Positions 7,716 through 17,073 of a stretch of 64,000 bases of DNA are shown here, one piece after another. A model generated the notes under the pieces. The model saw nothing but the letters and a program-made list of their open reading frames with translations, was not told where the DNA came from and ran no database searches. Made by a program: the position numbers and the translations under genes. Source of the DNA: a virus; the IMG/VR virus record IMGVR_UViG_3300010413_000011, positions 1-64,000 of that record; one strand, written 5' to 3'. How positions within the stretch are numbered: position 1 is the stretch's first letter; the number at the start of each line of letters is the position of its first letter.

Positions 7716-10160
7716 ATGAGTGGAGTCGGATCCGCTGTCAGTGTTACATATGTTAGGGAAACAGTAGACGCAGTTCAACCCGAGGCGTTAGTACAAGTTT
7801 CTCCCGATTTTACCAATGATGACCAATTTAATACGTATAATACCATTCAGGCGGCATTGACTCGAGCCGACGCACTTTTAATTGGTGGTGCTGATCGAGT
7901 AGAAATATATTGCCACGCCGGAGAGTATGAGGAAGATAACTTAGTAATCAAATCGAAAATAATTCTTTCTGGATCAGCAGCTGCAGTTTTACTAGGTGTT
8001 CCTTCCCCGACCGTTACTAATCCGATATTAAGACTTCAGGGGACTGCGATAGTTAGAAATATTACGATCTCTACTCAGGCAGCAAGGAATAATCAAATTT
8101 ATTTAGACCCTCTTGCACAGGCAACAATGGAAGGGGTCTTTATCGATTGTCAACCAGGCGGAATTTTTGTTCAAAATCATATTTTCTTAGAAGAGGATCC
8201 TTTACAAGCGGCTGGTCCGAATAATACTCATTTATATTTTATTTTTAGTACTGCTACCATTGCTAAAAATGGCAGTTCTGGCGCATTAGTAGCTATTCGA
8301 ACTGAAGGTCGTGCAAGAATTTCTCTATATACTTCAAATGTCCTAATTGCAGGAGGAACAGCAGGAATCTATTTAGAGAATACGACCCAGCCTTTCGGAT
8401 CTCTTCAACTCGAGGCTTGGAATTCTACCGTCGTAAATATTTTCGGCGATTCAATAGTAGGCGAAGCAAACTGTAAATGCGATCTGCTCGGTACATCAAC
8501 TAAGATCGAAGATATAACAATGGCAGACGGAAAGGACGCGATCGCCAGGTGGCCTTTCGGAGCTAAAGATATAAGTCAAACAACGTATCCAGAAGCTCCT
8601 TCGGCAACCGTCGGATCGGTTCATTATGCTTTAGAAACAATAAAAGGGAAGCTGATAGTCGACCGGTCTGATATCGAAAGAAATCTAAGTAACATCGCTC
8701 TCCATGCTGCTGAAGCTGCTCGCGATGCTCAGATTGTAGCAGGTGATTACGAAGCTTTACTTGTGGAGGGTTACGAAAACGATTCTGACATCGATTTAGC
8801 GAATAGTCAACTCTACGAAATTGAGAACGGATTAGTCGAATTTGTTAAATCGATCGATATCGACGATTTCGAAAGTTATGCTAACACGACTGCTTTACGC
8901 GCCGTTTGGGTTCCTGACGGATCAACTACCTTTACTTGTAATCTTCTTCTGACTGGAGGTTATTTAGGTGGCAAATTTATGGAACTTCCTTTCTCACTTT
9001 TAACAACAAACGGTTACGTACAAAAAACTTACGTTACACCCCAGGATTGGACTTTTATAAATCAATTTTGTTTCTATGTCCGAGGTACAGGAGACTCCGA
9101 GTTAATCGATTTAATTATTAAAATCGAAGACAATAACGGAAGTGTTGCAACTTTAGAGACTCTCAAAGTTGTAGCTGGAGTACCTTGGATACATTTACCT
9201 TGCGACGATTCTGTCTACACGGCACCTTCAAATTTTAGATGGTGGGCCATAAAAAAAATACGATTCGTTTGTGGAACAGTAGCCGGCGGACAGACTGGAA
9301 CCTGGCAAATAGACGTAATCGATGCGCATTTATCCGACGGTTTTGTACAATCGTCTTTAATCGACGCAATGGATTCGGTTGGATCTCCTCCTACAAATGG
9401 ATGGACGATCGACGTAGGTTCGATAAATGTCGTTACATCGTCGGCTGCTCGTCAAGGTACTGGCTATTTCGAAGTCGACTCAGTCTCTTGGACTTTGACG
9501 AGGCAATGGCCAGGGTCGGGATCATATGCAGCCAATATGTCGGGAGATACGCTAGTACGCTTATGGGCGAAAGTAGGAACCGTGACCGTCGGCGGATCGA
9601 TAAACAGTTTCATACTCAAATTAACAGACGAAAGTGGAAACAAAGTCCAAAATGTAGGACTGATAACCTATTTATCTTCGTCTGAATCGGCTTGGCGACC
9701 AATCAGTTGGTTCCTTTCTGACATGACGTTGGTTACGGGAACGAGTTTCGATTTTACTAAAATAGTAAAAATAGAAATAGCAGTGAACGGAGTGACCGGA
9801 ACATGGAAAGTTCATTTAGATCTATTCGAAGTCGGAGACGGAACAGTCGTTCAAGAAATTCAACAAACGAAGAATTCTTTTAATCAAATTAAAGCGTTTG
9901 TTCCTTTCGGGGGCACGGACCATTTCAGGTTAGACGTATCGGGAAATTCGGCGGCAGGTTTCGATTTGAATAATATGTTCCAGAGTGGTTCGAATTTTGG
10001 TATACGATACGGAGGTACTGGATCGAAAGCAATGGGATCCTGGGTAAGTTTAGTAAATGTTTCGAGTAAAATCCAATTTCGTCTCGTAGGAATCGGCTAT
10101 CCAGGTAGTGAGCGTACAGTTGTTTCCGGTGTTTCAATATTGTGGAGGACAAGTTCATGA
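7716..10160 (+). CDS. Large fibre or spike protein with right-handed beta-helix
   Basis: An 814-residue protein. I chose the ATG at 7716 because it follows TTAGGAGGG at the right distance; an upstream ATG at 7668 lacks such a site. Residues ~30-250 show the rhythm of a pectate-lyase-type beta-helix: YNTIQAALTRADAL, a rung of YCHAGEY, NLVIKSKIILSG, NPILRLQGTAIVRNITI, and so on. The rest is beta-rich, with two similar stretches (around 400-540 and 560-700, each with a WxV/WIDV strand) resembling carbohydrate-binding sandwich domains. Such proteins bind or cleave surface glycans. The location among head genes, far from the tail tip, suggests a head fibre rather than a tail spike. No catalytic residues could be assigned. 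Confidence 0.65.
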   Translation: MSGVGSAVSVTYVRETVDAVQPEALVQVSPDFTNDDQFNTYNTIQAALTRADALLIGGADRVEIYCHAGEYEEDNLVIKSKIILSGSAAAVLLGVPSPTVTNPILRLQGTAIVRNITISTQAARNNQIYLDPLAQATMEGVFIDCQPGGIFVQNHIFLEEDPLQAAGPNNTHLYFIFSTATIAKNGSSGALVAIRTEGRARISLYTSNVLIAGGTAGIYLENTTQPFGSLQLEAWNSTVVNIFGDSIVGEANCKCDLLGTSTKIEDITMADGKDAIARWPFGAKDISQTTYPEAPSATVGSVHYALETIKGKLIVDRSDIERNLSNIALHAAEAARDAQIVAGDYEALLVEGYENDSDIDLANSQLYEIENGLVEFVKSIDIDDFESYANTTALRAVWVPDGSTTFTCNLLLTGGYLGGKFMELPFSLLTTNGYVQKTYVTPQDWTFINQFCFYVRGTGDSELIDLIIKIEDNNGSVATLETLKVVAGVPWIHLPCDDSVYTAPSNFRWWAIKKIRFVCGTVAGGQTGTWQIDVIDAHLSDGFVQSSLIDAMDSVGSPPTNGWTIDVGSINVVTSSAARQGTGYFEVDSVSWTLTRQWPGSGSYAANMSGDTLVRLWAKVGTVTVGGSINSFILKLTDESGNKVQNVGLITYLSSSESAWRPISWFLSDMTLVTGTSFDFTKIVKIEIAVNGVTGTWKVHLDLFEVGDGTVVQEIQQTKNSFNQIKAFVPFGGTDHFRLDVSGNSAAGFDLNNMFQSGSNFGIRYGGTGSKAMGSWVSLVNVSSKIQFRLVGIGYPGSERTVVSGVSILWRTSS

Positions 10161-10813
10161 GCGTAAAGTTTAAATCAGTCGACCGATTAAAGAGTTCGCC
10201 CTTTATAATATTAGAAGAATCTGGACTTACGATCAAGATTCTCGGAGGGCTTGCCAATTTCAAAAACGACACACTGGTTATTCCTCCAGTTACGATCCAA
10301 CTTGTTGCAAATTCCACCAATTATATCTATATTAATTGGAGTACTGGGTCAATCGAGTCAAACGAATCTGGATTTATACAAGATGGAATCGATTTATGGT
10401 CAATATCCACTGATACTACCAAAGTTGTAGCAATAAATGATTACAGATCTGTTCTTCGAGTTACAGTTCATACAGACCATATCACGATGCAGACTGAAAA
10501 TAAAAATCATAATGCCAATAATTGGCTGTCAATTGGAAGAGCAATGGTGGATTTCTCGAGGTATCGACCGAATACCAAAGTCCATTTATTGTGTATGGCG
10601 AAAAAGGAAGGAGGAGGAACAGGTGTAATCCGAGTTTATGATTATCTCGGATCTCAAGAACTGATTTCGTTAAATATATCTGAATCCGGTTGGACGGTCA
10701 AAAAAATTGAGTTATCTATCGTCCCTTCGTCGGAGGCGGCTCTCGATCTTCAAATCAAAACAGACGGAGTTGGTGTTATTTATTGCGGAGGGGCAGCAGT
10801 CGAAGTTTTGTAA
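10157..10813 (+). CDS. Fibre-associated beta-rich protein, unknown
   Basis: A 218-residue protein starting at an ATG that overlaps the stop of the fibre gene (ATGA), with GGAGG nine bases upstream. An in-frame GTG at 10142 is less likely. The N-terminal half (KFKSVDRLKSSPFIIL, TIQLVANSTNYIYINWSTG) resembles domains at the ends of phage fibres. The C-terminal half (INVSESGWTVKKIELSI-like pattern) looks like a small jelly-roll. It is probably a fibre partner or cap. No family is recognised with certainty. Confidence 0.5.
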   Translation: MSVKFKSVDRLKSSPFIILEESGLTIKILGGLANFKNDTLVIPPVTIQLVANSTNYIYINWSTGSIESNESGFIQDGIDLWSISTDTTKVVAINDYRSVLRVTVHTDHITMQTENKNHNANNWLSIGRAMVDFSRYRPNTKVHLLCMAKKEGGGTGVIRVYDYLGSQELISLNISESGWTVKKIELSIVPSSEAALDLQIKTDGVGVIYCGGAAVEVL

Positions 10814-10856
10814 AAATGAAAGATTGTCAGAAATTTTCAGAAAGGGGTTTTAAGTT

Positions 10857-11234
10857 TTGAAAAAATTGATTATAGTTTTAATACTCTTTTTGTCGGCATT
10901 CCTTTCCGATTGTTCGGGATCCGAAATTAATAATCCGATCTGGATGAATCTAAAGATTATTTTTGAATACGGAGGACTGCCGGCAGTTATTTTATTGTTC
11001 GGTCTTCTCTATCTGAGAAGTGTTAATAAACAATGGGGAGATTTGGTTAGTCAAAATCAAAGTCGATTCGAACAGCAACAATTAATACTGATCCAGGCTC
11101 TCCAGAATAATACGGCGGCTCTGTCTGTTTTAACAACGAAATTTGGAATGGGCTGTAGTCTTTTCCGAGATACTTCGAAAGTTTCGGAACAAGGGGAGAT
11201 AGATGTTTCGAAAGAAAAAAATAGAACCGAATGA
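10857..11234 (+). CDS. Small membrane protein with signal-like N-terminus
   Basis: A 125-residue protein starting at TTG behind AAAGGGG. Residues 3-17 form a hydrophobic signal or anchor (LIIVLILFLSAFLS) followed by Cys20 in SDC, a poor match to a lipoprotein box. A second hydrophobic span covers about residues 36-55 (YGGLPAVILLFGLLYL), followed by a Gln-rich helix. Topology alone would suit a holin or a membrane anchor, but the main lysis cassette lies at 26.7-28.7 kb. Function unknown. Confidence 0.5.
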   Translation: MKKLIIVLILFLSAFLSDCSGSEINNPIWMNLKIIFEYGGLPAVILLFGLLYLRSVNKQWGDLVSQNQSRFEQQQLILIQALQNNTAALSVLTTKFGMGCSLFRDTSKVSEQGEIDVSKEKNRTE

Positions 11235-11466
11235 CGATAAAAATCATCATTTAACGGAAGCTCTGGAAGCTCAAAGTTCAGTCGTGGATGACTTACTTGA
11301 GTTAGCTGGTTTAACTAGAGATGAAGTATTCGATGAAGATGTGACTTCTCTTAAACTAGATTTATCGGAAAGTGAGTCATTGAACCGGATAAAAAAAGAG
11401 GAAACAGGAAACGGAAAAGGAGTCTTCGATTCGATTTGGGATTGGACTTTTAACAAAGGAAAGTAA
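11203..11466 (+). CDS. Small acidic hypothetical protein
   Basis: An 87-residue protein overlapping the end of the preceding gene by 32 bases in another frame, with AAGGGGAG before its ATG. It is acidic and predicted helical (LTEALEAQSSVVDDLLELAGL), with a short basic start (FRKKK) and an aromatic C-terminal FDSIWDWTF. No family is recognised. It is tightly packed before the connector gene and may be a small neck or chaperone component. Confidence 0.45.
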   Translation: MFRKKKIEPNDDKNHHLTEALEAQSSVVDDLLELAGLTRDEVFDEDVTSLKLDLSESESLNRIKKEETGNGKGVFDSIWDWTFNKGK

Positions 11467-11468
11467 TA

Positions 11469-12188
11469 ATGTATTTAACAGTCGAAGAAATTCGGGATCA
11501 GGACCCAACCGGTCAGGGATATTCTGACTGGACCGATAACGAAATTGAGGATTTGATTCTTAAGTGGCAAGGTATCGTTGAGTCGGAACTCCAACAATGG
11601 TTCGAAAGTCGGGATAAAACAATTGAAATAAAAGGATCTGGTACGCGTATTCTTCATCTCTTTATTCCGATTATCAGTATCACTGAATTGTATTTGAATG
11701 AGGATACCGTCGCACTGGACCCGACTTTTTATCGTGCGTACAAAACCGTTGACTACCCAGACGATCGACCGAACCCGAAGATTGAGCTGATCAGTGACAG
11801 TGGGTCCATCTACACAAGCATCAGCGGAATTTTCGAAACCAATAAAATTCAAAAATTGGTTGGTCAGTTTGGTTATGTAGATAGTGCTGGAAATACTCCA
11901 GAGGCTGTTAAACACGCACTCATTTTAGTCGTAACGGATAAAATGGGAAGTAAATATATAACCGATCCTGTATTTAAAAGGATGGCAACCGCATCGAAAG
12001 TTACCGAAGAAAAACTCGATAAATATTCTTATAAATTAAGCGATGCGGCTAGCTCTGGCAGAGGCCTCGAGGCTAGGCTCTACAGCGTCCTGGGTAACCG
12101 AGAGGCGGCAATTCTTCTGAGCAAGTTCTTCAGACCTATAATTGTATCGTCGACCGGCGACCCCGATGTGCCGTATGGGGATTCTTAA
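11469..12188 (+). CDS. Head-tail connector (gp6/gp15-like adaptor)
   Basis: A 239-residue protein with the pattern of the HK97 gp6/SPP1 gp15 adaptor family: an N-terminal helix (YLTVEEIRDQDPTG), an acidic helix (DNEIEDLILKWQGIVESELQQW), the central strand region (SGTRILHLFIPIISITELYLN) and a C-terminal helical part. Such proteins bind under the portal ring and extend the DNA channel. It lies three bases after the preceding gene and before the head-closure-like gene, the usual order of neck genes. Confidence 0.65.
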   Translation: MYLTVEEIRDQDPTGQGYSDWTDNEIEDLILKWQGIVESELQQWFESRDKTIEIKGSGTRILHLFIPIISITELYLNEDTVALDPTFYRAYKTVDYPDDRPNPKIELISDSGSIYTSISGIFETNKIQKLVGQFGYVDSAGNTPEAVKHALILVVTDKMGSKYITDPVFKRMATASKVTEEKLDKYSYKLSDAASSGRGLEARLYSVLGNREAAILLSKFFRPIIVSSTGDPDVPYGDS

Positions 12189-12216
12189 TAGATCGTCATA
12201 GTAATTGAGAATAACA

Positions 12217-12810
12217 ATGACAATTTTATTTAAAGACGACGTTATTGTATTGAGAAAAAGTGATGTCCTTTTCGAAGGTAACATTAAGAATGCAGATCCG
12301 ATTCCTGTCATCGGAATCAGCGGAAAAAATTATAAATTATTCATTAGAGTTACTAATCCTGCAGCTTACCCAATAACAGTAGAGATAATTTTTTCAGTCG
12401 GCAATTATATCTTTACTGTTTCAGACTCTAATAATCTAAATCAAATATCTGATGACATTTTCACCGATCCCGCAACTGAAGTAGTAGGTGGTGGCAATTT
12501 TCCTTTCGATGTCGAACTAAGTCACCGAACACCAAGTAACGAGCCGATAAAACAATATGGTAATTTAGGCACGGTCCGAGGTTCCCTCCAAAGACAAACC
12601 GGACGACTAGTTATGACTACTCCTGGTGAAGACTCTCACCAGGTTAAATGGATTCATGTAGAGGATACAATTGAAATTAAATTAAAAGATTTACTACAAG
12701 TTGGAGGACAAAACTATGAAGTAATCGAAGTAAGTCATGTGGAATCAGCATTAACCAATATTATATCTTTTTACGAATGTAAGGTTGAATTGAGGGAAGG
12801 CCGATGGTAA
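12217..12810 (+). CDS. Head closure-like protein
   Basis: A 197-residue protein with ATG at 12217; an in-frame TTG at 12205 is an alternative, and neither has a strong ribosome site. The C-terminal ~90 residues (GTVRGSLQRQTGRL, then IKLKDLLQVGGQNYEVIEV and a terminal strand) resemble the small beta-barrel of head-closure or stopper proteins such as SPP1 gp16. The N-terminal half is an additional beta domain of unknown role. Its order after the adaptor and before the neck/terminator genes supports the assignment, apart from the intervening glycosyltransferase. Confidence 0.5.
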   Translation: MTILFKDDVIVLRKSDVLFEGNIKNADPIPVIGISGKNYKLFIRVTNPAAYPITVEIIFSVGNYIFTVSDSNNLNQISDDIFTDPATEVVGGGNFPFDVELSHRTPSNEPIKQYGNLGTVRGSLQRQTGRLVMTTPGEDSHQVKWIHVEDTIEIKLKDLLQVGGQNYEVIEVSHVESALTNIISFYECKVELREGRW

Positions 12811-15185
12811 ACATATTAATAGTTATACCGACATACAATAATATAGGCCACTTATCGAAATGTCTCAATTCGATAAACAAGTGCTCGCGTTACGAACCCG
12901 GGTTCTCTTTGGTCGTTGTTGTTGCAACCAACGGATGTGACGATGGAACTTCGGAACTACTCGAGCATTGGTCTAACAAATTGTCGAACAACCTAGACAA
13001 GAACCGACTTCAAATATTTGAGTTGTCTCTGGATCGCAATATGGGTTTCGCTATGGCAATCAATGCTGTCCTCGAAGGTCGTTCGCTCACCTGTTACGAA
13101 TTTGTTGTTCTATTGAACGACGACGTCGTAGTTACTCCGAGATGGCTAACTGGGATGGTTCAAGGTTTTCCTTGTTTCCCAGCGGTTGGAATGGTCGGAC
13201 CTGTCTCGAATGAGGCAATCGAGGCTCAGAAGGTCGACGATATTCCTCCAACTTTGATAGTAGCATCGGATGAAAATCTTTACAAGTACGCTCAAGATTT
13301 CAAAGCACTAAATACCGATATAAAACCATTTGTAACTGGTTTTATATCTGGTTTTTGTATGATGATTTCTCGAGAAGTTCTCCAACAAACTGGGTTTCTG
13401 GATGAGCGTTTCGGTCTCGGTGGGTTCGAAGATAATGATCTATGTCTTCGTGCTCTGGATCTGGGTTATATTTCGGTCGTCGTACCCAACGTCTTCGTGT
13501 GGCACTCTGGTCATATAACGATTAATCGTTTTCCTGAGATGAGACACGGGTTAGCTAATCGTCATCTCTTCTATAAGAAGTGGCATAATCCTGAAGTCCG
13601 AAAAAAGTTGTGTGTCCTCTACCGAGTTAGAGACGACGCCTACAATTTTAGCTGTAGTCTAAGACGAACCCTCGAGTTTACCGACTTCGTCGCCGTTCTC
13701 GACGACGGTTCGGAAATACTTCCTAACTCGAAAAAGTCAGCAATCCAAATCACCTGCGAAGATCTCGATCAAGGAACAAATCAAATTGTTTATTATCGCC
13801 AAGAGAAAGATTCCTCGAATGAAAGAGATGATCGGAACCGACTCATCCAAATGGGAAAAGAAACTGGTGCAGATTGGGGCCTTTTTCTAGACTCCGATGA
13901 AATAATCGAGAACTCTTTTACCCAGGAATACGTTCAGAGAATAATGAACAGCCCCGATCCTGGGGCTCGGGCGTTCGGATTTAATTGGTATACTTTTTGG
14001 GACGATAATAACTGGCGAGCAGATGGTATTTTCGGCAATATGTTCGGATTCAGAATGTTTAAATTGTCTGAAGGTCAATCGATAATAAGAGGAACCGAGC
14101 AAGGACTTCATTGCGGGAACCTCCCAGAGTTAGGTCCTAACACGAAAAAGATGACCAGTATTCGTATTAAACATCTTGGTTATGATACCGATGAAATCCG
14201 ACAAAGAAAATTCGAATGGTATGAAAATTTCGATCAAGACAGAACTCCAGAATTGGTTGGAGGAGAAAGTTATCGACATTTAATCGATAAACGAGGGGTC
14301 GAATTGAAACCTTGGATAGAGGAAAATGATATCGGTCTGTTTATGATTGTTCGCAACGAGGAGGATCAATTACACGAGGCTCTATCCGAGGTACATCAAT
14401 TCTTTACTCAATTAGTAATTGTCGATACCGGCAGTACCGACGCAACGAAAGAAATAGCATCGATGTATACCGACGAAGTTTATGAATTTGAGAAATTCGA
14501 TCCTGAGCTTCCCGATTTCAGTGCGGTTCGAAATTTTGCTCTATCGAAAATGACAACTCGGTGGGTGATGTTTCTAGATGCCGACGAAAGAATAACGGGA
14601 TCTCTGTTAGTTTCACTAAGAAGGTCACTCTCCGAGAGTCTCTATGATGCATTTGGTTTTCAAATCTATAATAGATTTAAAAATATGGACGTTCCTATCG
14701 TTACAGAGGCAGTTAGATTATTCTATAATCGGGAAGGTCTTGAGTTTAAAAATAAAGTCCATGAAACGATTACTGAAAGTATACAACAAATTCCAGACTT
14801 TCGAATCGGAACAGCTCCAATCCCAATTTATCATTTAGGTTATCTACGGAATCCGGAAAGGATTAAGGCTAAACATAAGGCATACGAAAAGGTATTACGC
14901 CAAGAGGATTCGGCTCTAGCGGACTTTTCGCTTGCTATGTCTAAACTCGAAGACAGTAATTTCGACGCCAAGGAAATTGAAGCGTTATTGGAAAAGGCTA
15001 TCCAAAAAGAACCAAATTTTTATCAAGCGAAAAGAGAATTAGCCTATATGTATCTCCGACTCTCGGCAGCCAACTTTCTGATGATTAGTCAAAAACTAAA
15101 ACCTGAACATCCGTTTGTAGTGGTGGCCAAAAAATACTTAAACACCCTTTCGAAAATGATTCCTCCGATACCGAGGTCAATATAA
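12804..15185 (+). CDS. Multidomain glycosyltransferase (three GT2-type domains)
   Basis: A 793-residue protein. Domain 1 (residues 1-270) is a GT-A glycosyltransferase of family 2: IVIPTYNN, the LLNDDVVV metal site, and GFLDERFGLGGFEDNDLCLRA. Domain 2 (about 275-480) has a second DSDE site (LFLDSDEIIE) and WYTFWDDNNW. Domain 3 (about 505-700) begins IGLFMIVRNEED, continues VIVDTGSTDATKE and LFLDADERI-type DAD, and resembles SunS/WaaE-like enzymes. The end is a helical, TPR-like repeat (about 710-790). It overlaps its neighbours by 7 bases and 1 base, so it is embedded in the neck operon. It probably glycosylates a virion protein or a host surface glycan. The acceptor is unknown. Confidence 0.8.
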   Translation: MVNILIVIPTYNNIGHLSKCLNSINKCSRYEPGFSLVVVVATNGCDDGTSELLEHWSNKLSNNLDKNRLQIFELSLDRNMGFAMAINAVLEGRSLTCYEFVVLLNDDVVVTPRWLTGMVQGFPCFPAVGMVGPVSNEAIEAQKVDDIPPTLIVASDENLYKYAQDFKALNTDIKPFVTGFISGFCMMISREVLQQTGFLDERFGLGGFEDNDLCLRALDLGYISVVVPNVFVWHSGHITINRFPEMRHGLANRHLFYKKWHNPEVRKKLCVLYRVRDDAYNFSCSLRRTLEFTDFVAVLDDGSEILPNSKKSAIQITCEDLDQGTNQIVYYRQEKDSSNERDDRNRLIQMGKETGADWGLFLDSDEIIENSFTQEYVQRIMNSPDPGARAFGFNWYTFWDDNNWRADGIFGNMFGFRMFKLSEGQSIIRGTEQGLHCGNLPELGPNTKKMTSIRIKHLGYDTDEIRQRKFEWYENFDQDRTPELVGGESYRHLIDKRGVELKPWIEENDIGLFMIVRNEEDQLHEALSEVHQFFTQLVIVDTGSTDATKEIASMYTDEVYEFEKFDPELPDFSAVRNFALSKMTTRWVMFLDADERITGSLLVSLRRSLSESLYDAFGFQIYNRFKNMDVPIVTEAVRLFYNREGLEFKNKVHETITESIQQIPDFRIGTAPIPIYHLGYLRNPERIKAKHKAYEKVLRQEDSALADFSLAMSKLEDSNFDAKEIEALLEKAIQKEPNFYQAKRELAYMYLRLSAANFLMISQKLKPEHPFVVVAKKYLNTLSKMIPPIPRSI

Positions 15186-15664
15186 TGTTTGAAATTGTGG
15201 GCACACAAAAAGTAGTCGATAATCTTCGCGGTGCCGGTCTTATCATCGGAGATGCGGGCCATGGAACGATTATTCTTGCTTCTGATATAATGAAAAAGAA
15301 GTTGGTAGAGAATGTCTCTTTACTCGATCATAGTTTGGAAGACTTAAGAAAACTTGGTCATCCATATGCCAAAAGGTCTCGAAGTAGGCGGGTACATTCT
15401 CCGTTTTGGCTTATTCATCGACAAACGATCGGTCTCGGGAGAGCCGTTAGGAAAAAAACTTTTAAAAGAAAAGATGGAAGTTTTAGTGAGGTTTTTATCG
15501 ACCCTGGGATAGCACCAGAGGCTAGCTACGTTATCAACGGAACTTCTAAAATGATTGCACGACCTGTAGTCTGGAAAACTTTGGAATCAGTCCGAGGTGA
15601 AATTCATCAAGCGATTTATTATGGAATTTCTCAAGGATTAAAATCTCAATGGAAAGTTCGATGA
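15185..15664 (+). CDS. Neck / tail-completion protein (HK97 gp10-like)
   Basis: A 159-residue protein starting on the stop codon of the glycosyltransferase (TAATG). The N-terminal pattern (EIVGTQKVVDNLRGAGL, followed by a helix ending VENVSLLDHSLEDLRKLGHPY) and a basic linker resemble the HK97-gp10 neck family. The C-terminal helix fits subunit packing. Gene order (connector, closure, neck, tail terminator) supports the call. Sequence similarity is modest. Confidence 0.55.
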   Translation: MFEIVGTQKVVDNLRGAGLIIGDAGHGTIILASDIMKKKLVENVSLLDHSLEDLRKLGHPYAKRSRSRRVHSPFWLIHRQTIGLGRAVRKKTFKRKDGSFSEVFIDPGIAPEASYVINGTSKMIARPVVWKTLESVRGEIHQAIYYGISQGLKSQWKVR

Positions 15665-16074
15665 CTGACTTTGTTAAAATAGCAAAAGAAGACGTTATTC
15701 AAGGAATCGTGAATATTGGTTCTTTGAATGAAAAACTAGGTGGGAGAATATATCCTTCAGAGTTAGCTCTAGTTCGAGAACCAGAATTTCCTTGTGTTAA
15801 TATTGATATAACAGACGATCTTTCTCCTGTTAAAATGTTGTCTGATAAAATTCGGTTCGCGACACTTCGGATTTGGGCTTGGTCACAGGAGTCACATTAT
15901 GAGACTAGGAAAATTTATGAACCGATTAAAGAATTATTTAACAACAAAAGGAGGACGAAAAATGAAACATCGATAGTTTACAGTGAGATAAGTGGCCCGA
16001 CTGAAGTGGCCGATAAGGAAACCAACGTATACGGAGTGATGACACTCTGGGAAGTAAAAATAATCGGAGGATAA
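15661..16074 (+). CDS. Tail terminator-like protein
   Basis: A 137-residue protein. The chosen ATG at 15661 overlaps the previous stop as ATGA and follows GGAAAG; another in-frame ATG at 15649 would add four residues. The layout (an N-terminal helix, LGGRIYPSELA, a central strand IRFATLRIWAW, a helical RKIYEPIKELFN and a C-terminal strand) fits the small alpha/beta fold of tail terminators such as lambda gpU or SPP1 gp17. These cap the tail tube and join it to the head. It immediately precedes the tail genes. Confidence 0.6.
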   Translation: MTDFVKIAKEDVIQGIVNIGSLNEKLGGRIYPSELALVREPEFPCVNIDITDDLSPVKMLSDKIRFATLRIWAWSQESHYETRKIYEPIKELFNNKRRTKNETSIVYSEISGPTEVADKETNVYGVMTLWEVKIIGG

Positions 16075-16076
16075 CC

Positions 16077-16406
16077 ATGGCACTTCCAGGTCTAAGTTTA
16101 AAAGGCATGCCGAGGCCTCACGGAGATGGACCGGATCAGGAATGGAGATGTCACTCCTGTAAGGCTTTACTTGGCAAGGTAGGGGCGAATCCTGAGTTAC
16201 CCACGTATGGGTTTCTCAGAATTAAATATAAAGAACTATATGTCCAAACTCGAGGCGGTTATGTAAAAATAACCTGCTATCGATGTGGCGCTGAGAATGA
16301 GACCGTGGACGAGGACTATTTAGAAGTCATCAACAGAGAAAAAGAGGACGGCAATTCTCAGCAAAAAGAGGGTGGCACCAAACAAGACCTAATCGTAACG
16401 AAATAG
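16077..16406 (+). CDS. Com-like zinc-finger protein
   Basis: A 109-residue protein with CGGAGG before the ATG. It contains one four-cysteine zinc site: WRCHSCKALL (C42, C45 region) and ITCYRCGAENE, separated by a ~40-residue beta stretch. This spacing and the terminal IxCxRCGAxN pattern resemble phage Mu Com, an RNA-binding protein that activates translation of the mom DNA-modification gene. Here the spacer is longer and an acidic/Gln tail follows. Whether it binds RNA is not shown. It lies between the tail terminator and tail tube genes. Confidence 0.5.
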   Translation: MALPGLSLKGMPRPHGDGPDQEWRCHSCKALLGKVGANPELPTYGFLRIKYKELYVQTRGGYVKITCYRCGAENETVDEDYLEVINREKEDGNSQQKEGGTKQDLIVTK

Positions 16407-16422
16407 GAAAGGAGGTTAACGA

Positions 16423-16980
16423 ATGCCGGGTTACAATCTACCATCCTACGATGTAAAAAATCTCAGTTTCGGCCCTGGTATTGCTTACCTCGGTGCGGCA
16501 GGAACAACTCCGACAACCGATGTCGGAGCCGTCGACCCGGGGATGACTCTTTCAGTCGCCCGAACGATTTTGGACGTACTCCAAGGAGTACCCAAGCGTT
16601 TGATTGAAAGATTCGCAACGCAAGAAATGGTTGATTTTGAGTTCGCTGGGATGGAATGGAATCTGGATCGTCTCCAGAAGGCTCTCGGTGCTGGGAATTA
16701 TTCCGTGGCCGGCGACACCCAGACTTTAAAGTTCGGAGGTTCTTTGACCTTTGAGGATCTGGCGGTCCGGTTTATTCACCAGACTGCGAAAGGTGGAACG
16801 GTCGATCTGAAAATTTGGAAATGTAAGCCTTCGGGCGAAGTTTCCATTGAGTTCGGTGATGACCTTCACAAAATTCCTTTCAAAGCGACGGCTATCGCCG
16901 CTAACGAGAACTGGGGAGGCGAAGCACTTGGCGATGAGGAAATGTACTACGAAATCGTGTACATGGTTCCTCCCGCTTAA
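16423..16980 (+). CDS. Major tail tube protein
   Basis: A 185-residue protein with a very strong AAGGAGGT site and GC-richer codons than its neighbours, as expected for an abundant structural protein. The sequence is beta-rich: LSFGPGIAYLGAAG, DVGAVDPGMTLSVARTI, LKFGGSLTFEDLAVRF and a final MYYEIVYMVP strand. It is followed by the G/GT chaperone pair and the tape measure, which is diagnostic of the tube gene in long-tailed phages. A phage with only this tube and no sheath gene would have a flexible non-contractile tail. Confidence 0.82.
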   Translation: MPGYNLPSYDVKNLSFGPGIAYLGAAGTTPTTDVGAVDPGMTLSVARTILDVLQGVPKRLIERFATQEMVDFEFAGMEWNLDRLQKALGAGNYSVAGDTQTLKFGGSLTFEDLAVRFIHQTAKGGTVDLKIWKCKPSGEVSIEFGDDLHKIPFKATAIAANENWGGEALGDEEMYYEIVYMVPPA

Positions 16981-16982
16981 CC

Positions 16983-17033
16983 GTTTGTCTTAATTGAGAC
17001 AAACCTAATTCAATCCTCGGAGGCCGGGATTGA
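16983..17033 (+). terminator. Tandem hairpins after the tail tube gene
   Basis: Two perfect inverted repeats lie back to back: GTTTGTCT/AGACAAAC (16983-16990 and 16997-17004, loop of 6) and TCAATCC/GGATTGA (17010-17016 and 17027-17033). Neither is followed by a T run, so partial termination, or protection of the tube message, is more likely than full termination. Confidence 0.5.
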
Positions 17034-17073
17034 TCATTGAAGATTATAAGGCACAATAAGGAGGATTTTTATT

